Shown here: positions 7,223-14,506 of the stretch, one piece after another
How positions within the stretch are numbered: position 1 is the stretch's first letter
Layout of the letters: the number at the start of each line of letters is the position of its first letter
From: Leptolyngbya sp. FACHB-321
GTDB lineage: Bacteria; Cyanobacteriota; Cyanobacteriia; Leptolyngbyales; Leptolyngbyaceae
NCBI RefSeq assembly: GCF_014695975.1
Contig: NZ_JACJPI010000019.1
Coordinates: 1 to 39,379, forward strand
Direction: 5' to 3'
Length of the DNA: 39,379 bases
Notes under the pieces: model-generated
Seen by the model: only the letters and a program-made list of their open reading frames with translations
Databases searched by the model: none
What the model was told of the DNA's origin: nothing
Program-made: the position numbers and the translations under genes

Positions 7223-7681
7223 CTAACCAAACTTTTCGATCATGGTTTGAGCACGTTTGCGGTTCGCTGCCTGAAGCCTTCGATCGTGTCGTGCTTGGGC
7301 AGCAGTGATCACTGAATCCATTGTTTTGGGGTCACTCTCACAGTGAAGCAGTAGCGCTTCAATCAACACCTCTCTGCTGATGTTGTGCGAGCGGCTCAAG
7401 TCTTGAATGCGATCACTCACAGTTTGTTCTAGTCGCATGGTCGTTTGCTTGGTGACAATTTCATCATGATAGAAGTCTGGGTTTCTAGGTGTCGAGATAC
7501 CTTGACTCACTGGGGGCAAAGGGGCACTTAAGTTGCCAGTTTCTTCTTCTTGAGAGCGTAGTCTAGGTATCTCGACATCTGGATTTGTCGATTGTGTTGG
7601 GGTGTTAGCCAAACTGGCATCACGGCTAGGGACTGCTGGACGTGTTCTTTTTGTGAGGCGTTCTAGCGCATCTTCAGGCAT
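7223..7681 (-). CDS. ParA partner: RHH-type centromere-binding protein
   Basis: The protein has 152 residues from ATG at 7681, which overlaps the parA stop by 8 nt (ATGCCTGA). Residues 1-75 are Pro/Ser/Thr-rich and probably flexible. The C-terminal half begins with TKQTTMRLEQTVSDRIQDL followed by two predicted helices, the pattern of a ribbon-helix-helix DNA-binding fold, and ends in a basic helix (RHDRRLQAANRKRAQ). A flexible N-terminal arm plus RHH immediately behind parA is how type Ib partition adaptors (ParG-like) are organised; the arm normally stimulates the ParA ATPase. A 13-bp inverted repeat (7490-7502 and 7565-7577) lies inside this gene, and one arm shares 14 bp with the region upstream of parA, so the gene may contain its own binding sites. 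Confidence 0.7.
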   Translation of the reverse strand: MPEDALERLTKRTRPAVPSRDASLANTPTQSTNPDVEIPRLRSQEEETGNLSAPLPPVSQGISTPRNPDFYHDEIVTKQTTMRLEQTVSDRIQDLSRSHNISREVLIEALLLHCESDPKTMDSVITAAQARHDRRLQAANRKRAQTMIEKFG

Positions 7682-8435
7682 TAAGTGCCTCCAACAGTTT
7701 TTCAAAGGGGTATTGCAAGTCTGGGTAGCCAAGTTCTGTCAGCAAACAGCCCTGTCTAATGGCTCGCTTAAACTGTTCTGACTCACGGATGGAAGGCAGG
7801 ATCGGCACAGCTCCAGCAAGCTGCTGCATCGCTTCAATGTTCTGTCGTGACTCAAGCGCTTGACTCTTACCTGTCCATCTGTCGCGAAAGGGGAGAACGC
7901 CGAGAATGCGTCCTGAAAAAGCGGTGATCTGCTTCTGCTCATTTAGGAAGTCCAGGGTATCTAGCAGGCTGTTTGTCCCTTTGACGTTAGCTTCCGCTGG
8001 AATCACCACAAACTCAGCTGCCCCTGTCGCCGTCAAACAAAGCTGCGATCGCGATGGTTGGACATCAATCAGGCAGTAATCAAAGAGCTTTGCAACTGCT
8101 TGTAAGCGCAGCTTGAGGATGAATGCCCCCGCTCCAGATGAGGCGAGGAAATCATTCACCTTAAACAACCCGCGATCAGCAGGGATGACAAACAGGTTAG
8201 GGTAGCGAGTCGGGTAAATGCCGTCTTCTGGCGTGACCTGGGCTGTAATGACTTCTAACAGCGTTGGTTGTGTGGGCTGGAGTTCTTGCCCCAGATAAAA
8301 TGTCAGGTTGGACTGTGGGTCAGCATCAACTAGCAAGACTCGATGCCCCTGAGCAGCCATAAGCAAGCCTAGGAAGAAAACGACTGTAGTCTTTCCCTGA
8401 CCGCCACTAAGCGAGATTGCAGCGCACGTCTTCAT
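7674..8435 (-). CDS. parA: ParA-family partition ATPase
   Basis: A 253-residue Walker-type ATPase. The Walker A region is SLSGGQGKTT (residues about 8-17), then switch I in LLVDADPQSNLT (about 35-46) and Walker B in YCLIDVQPSRSQ (about 117-128). The usual signature lysine (KGGxGKT) is Ser here, a variant found in cyanobacterial plasmid ParA-like proteins. ParA forms ATP-dependent gradients on the nucleoid that carry plasmid copies apart. It is followed by an overlapping gene for an RHH partner. Its short N-terminus without HTH places it in the small type Ib class. The 450 bp upstream carries repeated TCTAAACTTCTAG motifs that may be the centromere and operator. Confidence 0.88.
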   Translation of the reverse strand: MKTCAAISLSGGQGKTTVVFFLGLLMAAQGHRVLLVDADPQSNLTFYLGQELQPTQPTLLEVITAQVTPEDGIYPTRYPNLFVIPADRGLFKVNDFLASSGAGAFILKLRLQAVAKLFDYCLIDVQPSRSQLCLTATGAAEFVVIPAEANVKGTNSLLDTLDFLNEQKQITAFSGRILGVLPFRDRWTGKSQALESRQNIEAMQQLAGAVPILPSIRESEQFKRAIRQGCLLTELGYPDLQYPFEKLLEALNA

Positions 8436-8891
8436 AACCCTCCACGCTTGAGTGATTGAGCTAACGCTACAAGGTGTTATGCAGTATGTCTACTTGTGCA
8501 GAAACGTAGGTACTTAGATTTCTAAATGCCTGTAAATTCAAGTGTCCAAAATAATAAACATCTAAACTTCTAGATACCTTGACTCTGAAAACAGAGGTGT
8601 CTAAACTTCTAGAGGTCTAGAGCCTAAGATCTGAGGTGCCATTGAGGCTTTTAGTCTATAGATTGCAGCATGTACTGAAACTTATTAGCAAGCAACGTCT
8701 GTCTGGCTTCGATGAGCGCTTCAAAGTTATTGAATACCGCCAGCACTGTCTTCTCCTACTGCGACCGCTAAGCCCACGTTTCTGCTTCACAACAACCTAA
8801 TCTTTTAGGGGTAAACGAGCCGACCCTACGAAAGGAGAAGGTTATACCACTATGCGCTATGGCGATAAGAGCATGTCAGATGCAAAACTTC
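8436..8891. other. Intergenic region with putative partition sites
   Basis: About 455 bp upstream of parA and downstream of the NACHT gene. The part nearest parA (8500-8640) is AT-rich and has repeated TCTAAA/TCTAGA motifs. The rest (8640-8891) shows no gene or clear structure. Confidence 0.5.
8561..8612. repeat. Candidate parS/operator repeats
   Basis: TCTAAACTTCTAG occurs at 8561-8573 and 8600-8612 in direct orientation, each read within a TCTA...TAGA dyad, and related TCTAAAT and TCTAGAG words lie nearby. AGATACCTTGACTC at 8572-8585 recurs exactly inside the partner gene at 7495-7508. Repeats upstream of parA are the normal place for a type I centromere that is also the operator. Confidence 0.5.
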
Positions 8892-11780
8892 TCAACTTAA
8901 TCCTAATTGCTCCTTGAGCGCCTCTGGCATAGTGAGCGCTTCTTCTAGCCCACTGATGTTATCCCACTGAGTCTCTTTGTTCCAGCGGATATATCCTAGC
9001 CTCGCGCCAACCAGCCTCGCGCCAACCAGCCTCGCGCCAATCAGACTCGCGCCAATCAGACTCGCGCCAACCAGCCTCGCGTTATCCAGCCTCGCCCGAT
9101 CCAGCCTCGCGTTATCCAGACTCGCGTTATCCAGCCTCGCGCCAATCAGCCTCGCGCCAACCAGCCTCGCGTTATCCAGCCTCGCGCCATCTAGACTCGC
9201 GCTATCCAGCCTCGCGCTATCCAGACTCGCGCTATCCAGCCTCGCGCCATCCAGCCTCGCCCCAACCAGACTCGCGCTATCCAGCCTCGCGCCATCCAGC
9301 CTCGCGCCATCCAGCCTCGCGCTATCCAGCCTCGCGCCAATCAGACTCGCGCCAACCAGCCTCGCGTTATCCAGAATCGCGTTATCCAGCCTCGTTTCCT
9401 GTAAAGATGCACCAGTTAAATCCTGACCGCTCAAATTACAGCCAGTGAGATCCAGCCAGCCCAAACAGGAAAAAGCCAGTGTATTCTTTTGCCAGCTTGT
9501 ACGCTGTCCCTGTGTTCGGGTCAGCCAGCTACCAAAGGTTTCAGGAGATGACCAGTCAAAATGGGAAAGTGCTCGCGTTTGACGAGCACAGGCATTGAGG
9601 GCTGCTAATAACGCTTCTTCCGCATTACGAGCCTGGCGGCTTGCTTCGTAATAGGTTGGGAGTTTTAGCTCCTCCATTGGCATGCCAGCTTTGAGCATGG
9701 TGCCCATTAAAGCGCTCAGCGTTTTTTGCCACTGACTGATTTGTTCGCGCGGCTGAAGCTGAATCTCGTCACAAAGGAACCGAAAGAGGTATTCATCCAT
9801 TAGCGAAGGACCACACAGCATTGCCCAGTGCTTTAAGGCTTGCCGCTCATTCCAGCCCCGGTCTAAGTCTTGTTGATGGCTCTGCATCTCATCGTGGATG
9901 CGTGCAATACCGCGAACAAGACGCTTCGCCGTCAGATATTCCCCAAAGCTCTTGTGGGTAAACTCAAACGTCTTTTCGCCATCAGACTGCAACCCACTCT
10001 GCCGAAAATAAAACGCTGTGAGTAGCCGTGTCACTCCCGTTTGCGCCCCTTCCTGAAAGATGTCCAGGAGTTGTTTGAGCCCACTACTGTCGCAGTGAGA
10101 CTCAATGTCGTGGACAGTGGTGGTGCGTCCATCCCCATGCCATGACGAAAGCGCTACTTCCTCTAGAATGCGAACAAATTTGTCCAGTGTCACGCCTTGC
10201 AAAGTAGGATGCTGGCGACCCGCTGCCCAGCCGCGTTCATGAATGGCTCTGAGCAGATCTACATAAATCTCGTTTAAGTTGGTGGTCTCCAAAATAGTCA
10301 GTTGCCCTTGGACATAGCTGAGCGCAACTAAATAGTTCAGCAGCGGTTGTCCTGTAATCTCAACCAGATTCCCCTGATTCAGTTCCTGGGGCAGATTCGT
10401 GTAGCCACGCCCACTCACGCTGCCGTAGTTTTGCCACCAACGATCGCGGCGATCCTCCGCTAAAAGCTTATGGGTATCAACATACTGCTTGCGTTCAGGC
10501 TCTGGCACAAAGTAAGGCAAGATGTGCAGAATTTGTCCTTCACGCCGAATTTCGGCGCTGTTTGCCTGCACAGCCACATCACGTCCACTAATCAAGATCT
10601 GTAGCCGGGTGTCTCGCTGATTGAGCCGATCGATCTGCTTCTGCGCTTCACGCACAAACTGCTGAGCCGCCTCGATGCCGACCTTGCCTTGCTTCGCCAG
10701 TTCATCTAAGCCATCAAAGATGAGCAATACTCTCGGTTCTGCTTGCTCTCGTTCCAATGGATTGGGCGGCAGCAACCCATCGGGGTCTGATTGCACGAAG
10801 GTGCCCACTGCCTTGTCCAGGTCTGCACTCAGGTCAAAGAGGTGCAGCGGAATGTACAAAACGGGCACCTGACCCGTTTCGGCTAAAGTCGCTGCCAGGA
10901 TTTTAGTGAAGGATGATTTGCCGCATCCTGGACCACCACAAATGACACGGATCGCATCCTCGCGATCGGCATCGTTGATCCAAGATTGCAATGCGCTACT
11001 CAAATCAACCACCACGCGCTCTTCTGCCTGACGCTCAAGCTCTGTTCGATAACCAAGTTCTTGCCCCTTCTGTTGAGGTTTTTTACGGGTGTAGTAGGCA
11101 CACAGAGGGACATAGACCTGCTTCAAGCTAAAGGCTTCGAGGAACATAGGTTCTTCAACTTGCTGCTGTAACAAGGCTCGATAACGCAACCATGCCTGTT
11201 CGCGCGCACTTGCTTTGGTAAAGGGGGTATCCAGTTGCGTTTTCAGGCACTCATAATCTTTGGCGCGGACACGCCACTCTTCATGCAGTGCAAAGACAAA
11301 GTAAGTTGGCAGACGGTCACTGATCGTCTGTGCCTGAATCTTCTCTACCACAAAGCTTTCTAGCCACTGTGAGAGAGGTGTCTTAAATGCCTTTAGAATG
11401 GGCAGTTGCTTCGGCGCACGGAAAAATTCTTGGTTGATGACTAACTCAGTTGTCTCTAAAGACCAATCGAGATGCTCGCATAGGAGGCTCAAATCGTCTG
11501 GCTGCTTGACTAAAAGCTCTCGGTTCTCCTTCAGCAATTTGGCAATGGCTCGTTCGAGCGAACGATAAATCAGCAGCCAAGCTATTTGCTCCGGCTCCGT
11601 TGCCAACCCAATCGCAACGGATGCCTCAACAACATCACTGGCGACCCCTTCCCATTTACCGCTCGCGCTATCAATGACCCCTTTCCCCAGCGCTTTGAAT
11701 AAGTCTTTGAAGTTCGCTTTGAGCGGACGGTTCCAAACGGAAACGGGTTTACTAGCCGAAAATCCAGACCCAGTGTTCAT
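8892..11780 (-). CDS. NACHT/STAND NTPase with C-terminal pentapeptide repeats
   Basis: A 962-residue protein. Residues 1-260 are a helical N-terminal region without a recognised effector. The NTPase has Walker A ICGGPGCGKSSFTK (about 281) and Walker B RVLLIFDGLDELAKQ (about 350), the acidic pattern of NACHT ATPases. A helical winged region contains FEFTHKSFGEYLTAKRL (about 615). Residues about 770-930 are pentapeptide repeats, mostly A(R/S)LDx or A(R/S)LVG, where Arg replaces the usual Asn. Proteins of this build act as intracellular sensors; several bacterial NACHT proteins block phage. The beta-helix occupies the place where other STAND proteins have their ligand-binding repeats, so it is probably the sensor. 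The gene is monocistronic and convergent with nothing close. Confidence 0.85.
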   Translation of the reverse strand: MNTGSGFSASKPVSVWNRPLKANFKDLFKALGKGVIDSASGKWEGVASDVVEASVAIGLATEPEQIAWLLIYRSLERAIAKLLKENRELLVKQPDDLSLLCEHLDWSLETTELVINQEFFRAPKQLPILKAFKTPLSQWLESFVVEKIQAQTISDRLPTYFVFALHEEWRVRAKDYECLKTQLDTPFTKASAREQAWLRYRALLQQQVEEPMFLEAFSLKQVYVPLCAYYTRKKPQQKGQELGYRTELERQAEERVVVDLSSALQSWINDADREDAIRVICGGPGCGKSSFTKILAATLAETGQVPVLYIPLHLFDLSADLDKAVGTFVQSDPDGLLPPNPLEREQAEPRVLLIFDGLDELAKQGKVGIEAAQQFVREAQKQIDRLNQRDTRLQILISGRDVAVQANSAEIRREGQILHILPYFVPEPERKQYVDTHKLLAEDRRDRWWQNYGSVSGRGYTNLPQELNQGNLVEITGQPLLNYLVALSYVQGQLTILETTNLNEIYVDLLRAIHERGWAAGRQHPTLQGVTLDKFVRILEEVALSSWHGDGRTTTVHDIESHCDSSGLKQLLDIFQEGAQTGVTRLLTAFYFRQSGLQSDGEKTFEFTHKSFGEYLTAKRLVRGIARIHDEMQSHQQDLDRGWNERQALKHWAMLCGPSLMDEYLFRFLCDEIQLQPREQISQWQKTLSALMGTMLKAGMPMEELKLPTYYEASRQARNAEEALLAALNACARQTRALSHFDWSSPETFGSWLTRTQGQRTSWQKNTLAFSCLGWLDLTGCNLSGQDLTGASLQETRLDNAILDNARLVGASLIGARLDSARLDGARLDGARLDSASLVGARLDGARLDSASLDSARLDSASLDGARLDNARLVGARLIGARLDNASLDNARLDRARLDNARLVGASLIGASLIGARLVGARLVGARLGYIRWNKETQWDNISGLEEALTMPEALKEQLGLS

Positions 11781-12106
11781 AACGACTGGTAGCTCTCCAG
11801 CGAAGATTAGTTGCTTTCATTAAACTGGCTCAAACGATGGTCTGGTGTAATCCTTAAACCAGCGTAGGAGTAGTTGGTGTTTCACTGTATAGATACAACA
11901 GTCCTTGTGCCTTACCTGAATTACCGTTGAAATATTTGCTCAGAACGTTTAACTTCTTGTTTGAAAGAATAGGAATGGAGGTCGGAACTTAATAGGAGAG
12001 AGCTAGTACACCTTTGTATTACGGCAAGGATAAAATTCTCGGCTCAACACGAAAAAGCCCTCTGATGAGGGCTACCCAGATATTGATGGAGTGGATCAAC
12101 GGAAAA
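11781..12106. other. Intergenic region between the NACHT gene and the Rpn nuclease gene
   Basis: About 325 bp that hold the probable promoter of the NACHT gene (minus strand) and, at its other end, the terminator of the Rpn-type gene (12051-12073). No coding frame is credible. Confidence 0.5.
12051..12073 (-). terminator. Intrinsic terminator of the Rpn-family gene
   Basis: On the minus strand AGCCCTC-ATCA-GAGGGCT is a perfect 7-bp stem followed by TTTTC. It lies 34 bp after the stop codon of the gene at 12107. Confidence 0.82.
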
Positions 12107-12934
12107 TTAATTCTGTTCTCGCTGCTGCTGGATAATGCGTTCGACAGTCGCTATATCGGTTTTCAGCTTTTCGGCAACCTGCTCAACCGTTAAACCCAGC
12201 TCAAGGAAGCTAGGGATAGTAAGGGACAGCATCCGCTCACGCTCTTCTTCACGACCTTCTGCCCGTTCTTCTTCTGCTATTTCCTGATAGAACCGGGTCT
12301 GCTTCAGTTCGTCTAATCCCAGCATTTGCCTGATCGCCTCCCGCTCAAGAGTTGGGAACTTATAAACCAATGTCGCTAACACTAATTCTACGACGCGCTC
12401 TTGCTCTGCGCCATCCGTAACCTCGCCTCGCACTCGTTCCACTAGCTGTCTTGCCCTCGCTGGAGTGATTTCATCATCCAAACCAATGAGTTGCAGTACC
12501 CCCAGTTCTAACGACTGCTCCGCCAGCTCGCTGGGTAGCTCATCCAAGTAGACACGCTGGAAGCGGACACTCCTGGCATAGTCCTGGAAGTGGGTCGGTA
12601 GCTGTGGGTCAAGACTCCGCCTGGTGAAAATGAGGATGCCGAGCCAGTCATGTGGCGGTTGGTAGTCCCGCAAATACAGAAAGATTTCGGCAAAGAAGCT
12701 GTGGTAAAGCGTCTTCTTTTGATCACGATAGCCCTGCACCTCGACAAAGACAACGGGCGAGTCAACGGCATCAGGCGACGGGCTCAAAACGCCATCAATC
12801 CGGAAGGAGAGTTGCTTCACCTCCTGAGAGCCAAACTCGTAGGAGTCGGCATGAGGAGCGTGGTCACCCAGCAACTGAAACACCAGGTCCGGGTGGTTCT
12901 GAAACAAGCGATAAAAGAGCGAATCTGTTTTCAC
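12107..12934 (-). CDS. Rpn-family (DUF2887-like) PD-(D/E)XK nuclease
   Basis: I start it at the GTG at 12934, giving VKTDSLFYRLFQNHP, the usual opening of this family; an ATG seven codons earlier is possible. The protein has about 275 residues. The nuclease core shows FRIDGVLSP (Asp, about 45) and PVVFVEVQGYRD (E-x-Q, about 62), followed by YHSFFAEIFLYL and an alpha/beta region. The C-terminus is an acidic Glu/Arg-rich coil followed by a small HTH-like segment (LTVEQVAEKLKTDIATVERII). Family members (recombination-promoting nucleases) are abundant in cyanobacteria and cut DNA with limited specificity. Whether it serves defence or its own spread is not clear. It is monocistronic with its own terminator. 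Confidence 0.83.
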   Translation of the reverse strand: MKTDSLFYRLFQNHPDLVFQLLGDHAPHADSYEFGSQEVKQLSFRIDGVLSPSPDAVDSPVVFVEVQGYRDQKKTLYHSFFAEIFLYLRDYQPPHDWLGILIFTRRSLDPQLPTHFQDYARSVRFQRVYLDELPSELAEQSLELGVLQLIGLDDEITPARARQLVERVRGEVTDGAEQERVVELVLATLVYKFPTLEREAIRQMLGLDELKQTRFYQEIAEEERAEGREEERERMLSLTIPSFLELGLTVEQVAEKLKTDIATVERIIQQQREQN

Positions 12935-13711
12935 AAGCAGCAACTGCACAGGCAAAGCAGTCTGATTGTAAGCGGTCGGCGGTATGCCTTGCCGCAGCAG
13001 TCTGCAACGACTAGCAGATGAAGGCAGCTCGAGGCAGCAGAGAAAGAAGCCCCCAGTCTAAGTGAAGGCTTCCATACGCGGGGGGTATACAACCCATTAG
13101 CCGCCCTTAGTCTACCTAGAAGGCTACATAAGAACAAGTGTACTAAGATACATTACAGCGAATGCTTGACGTGCAGCAGGGAAAACTGACTCTGTAACGA
13201 ACGCTCGGAACGCCAAGACTTACCGTAAGCGCTTGCCACTGTGCAGACCTAGATGTCTAAGTGACTTCAAAACCAAGCCTATGCGTTCTTGATCGCAACT
13301 GACGGAGTGTTGGTTAGAAGAACTTCATAAGCTCAATACAATGTCCTTCACAATCAGAAGGTTCTGTGTCCTTCATGATTTTTGATTGTCACTGCAATTG
13401 TGATTGCTTAAATTAACGAAGTCTCTATTCTTTTTACACATGAAAACTGAGACACATGGTATTGGAGCCGCCGCCGCCGCTGCCATAACAGCAACTGGTG
13501 GTCGTGTCCCTTTTGCAACTGTAGGATCACCAATTTCTTCAGTCCACCCTTGCTTGAGTCTCATTTTCAGCTTTTTTGCTGCGATCGACGGCTTCTTGTC
13601 TAAATAGGCTGACAAGTGCTTGAGCTTGCCGCAGGTAAAGCAATAACGCTGCTACAAGGGATTTTCAGTACAACAAGTTCAATTAATTTAGTCTTTTAGG
13701 AGGACTGACAC
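12935..13711. other. Long intergenic region with no convincing gene
   Basis: About 775 bp. A GCC-repeat stretch at about 13470-13485 creates open frames on both strands (13373-13615 minus, 13404-13607 plus), but neither has a ribosome site or a family I know. The final 40 bp hold the strong Shine-Dalgarno sequence of the small gene at 13712. The promoter of the Rpn-type gene must lie near 12940-13050. Confidence 0.5.
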
Positions 13712-13909
13712 ATGAATAACGACACAGTGGAAGCTGGTGCATTTGCTGCTGGTGGAGCAGCAGCTGGTGCAGGTGTAGCTGCAACTGTTGGTGGTATGGG
13801 TTTGGCAGTTGGTGGAACAGCCGTTGCCATTACTGCCGCTCCAGTTGTTGCTGCTGGTGCGGTTGCTGGGTTGGCTATATACGGTCTGAAAAAGGCTATT
13901 TTCGGCTAG
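13712..13909 (+). CDS. Small Gly/Ala-rich hydrophobic protein (65 residues)
   Basis: Starts MNNDTVEAGAF and continues as an uninterrupted Gly/Ala/Val helix pair (AAGAGVAATVGGMGLAVGG, then TAAPVVAAGAVAGLA), ending in a short basic tail (YGLKKAIFG). The Shine-Dalgarno TAGGAGGA sits 7 nt before the ATG, the strongest seen in this window, so high expression is likely. GxxxG-type spacing suggests helix packing in a membrane. It recalls small cyanobacterial Gly/Ala-rich proteins and pore-forming peptides, but no function is known. It lies 600 bp before a NACHT NTPase, beside a second tiny membrane protein, and ends with its own terminator-like hairpin. Confidence 0.78.
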   Translation: MNNDTVEAGAFAAGGAAAGAGVAATVGGMGLAVGGTAVAITAAPVVAAGAVAGLAIYGLKKAIFG

Positions 13910-13951
13910 GGTTAGACCTTTATTAGAAAATTGCGTTAGTTGAAAATTGCC

Positions 13952-13988
13952 AAGCGGGGTAAGTTCTTCTTGCTCCGCTTTGTCTGCT
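13952..13988 (+). terminator. Terminator-like hairpin after the small hydrophobic gene
   Basis: AAGCGGGGTAAG (13952-13963) can pair with CTTGCTCCGCTT (13969-13980) over 12 bp with two G-U pairs and a 5-nt loop, followed by TGTCTGCTT. The U tract is weak, so termination is probable rather than certain. Confidence 0.5.
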
Positions 13989-14044
13989 TGAAGGACGCAG
14001 CAGATCCCAGCGCTACAGTTCTGCATTAGTGACAAGCAAAGGCA

Positions 14045-14075
14045 AGAAAAAACCTCGCTACTGAGTAACGAGGTT
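14045..14075 (-). terminator. Intrinsic terminator of the two-TM protein gene
   Basis: On the minus strand AACCTCG (14075-14069) pairs with CGAGGTT (14057-14051), followed by TTTTTTC. A very similar hairpin ends the operon at 16946, and a plus-strand relative lies at 2991. Confidence 0.8.
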
Positions 14076-14102
14076 GGAAGGGTGTGACCAGACGAGAATT
14101 AG

Positions 14103-14354
14103 CTACTTCGTTTCGTCCTCGTCTGGTTCAGTTTGCGAACGGAACAGGTTGGTTGATTTGCTGCCCAGCAGTGCAAAAATGGCACCGAAGCCCATTTGAC
14201 AATTGCTGATTGCACTTTCAAAAACGCGGTTCTGCTGTGGGGACAGCGTGGACTGTGCGGCTAGGTAAAAAGCCGTGCCACCGGAAAGGATGGTCAGAGC
14301 GAAGACGGCAATAAAGATTTCCTGGAAGACAAATAGAACGTTAGGCTTGGGCAT
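14103..14354 (-). CDS. Small two-TM membrane protein (83 residues)
   Basis: Two hydrophobic segments, IFIAVFALTILSGGTAFYLA (about residues 13-32) and CQMGFGAIFALLGSK (about 51-65), flank the conserved-looking loop STLSPQQNRVFESAISN. The tail is acidic (TEPDEDETK). The size and topology resemble holins or the short TM effectors attached to NTPase defence proteins, but I know no assigned function. It is divergent from the NACHT gene (14507) with about 150 bp between them, so the two could share regulatory DNA. Confidence 0.75.
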   Translation of the reverse strand: MPKPNVLFVFQEIFIAVFALTILSGGTAFYLAAQSTLSPQQNRVFESAISNCQMGFGAIFALLGSKSTNLFRSQTEPDEDETK

Positions 14355-14506
14355 TAGTTAGTAGGTCCTTGGTCTAAACCATTAGGTTGACTCTTTTAGA
14401 ATCTCAAAAAGCCTCAAAGGTATAGTCAGAGCGTGTGTTCGGCTTTTTGTCAGAGTGTCTGTCTGACAACTTTGACAGAATTGAAAGGAAAACTTTTGGC
14501 GCAGCT

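Noticed and set aside
7052-7315. Plus-strand 87-codon frame
   Set aside because: It overlaps the end of the ParA partner gene, which has strong contextual support, and it resembles no protein.
8977-9426. Plus-strand frame opposite the pentapeptide part of the NACHT gene
   Set aside because: It is the mirror of the repeat array, with a monotonous SLAP/RLAL sequence and no ribosome site.
13373-13615. Overlapping small frames on both strands, including a possible peptide precursor
   Set aside because: Openness is explained by a GCC repeat; there is no ribosome site, no family resemblance and no modifying enzyme nearby.
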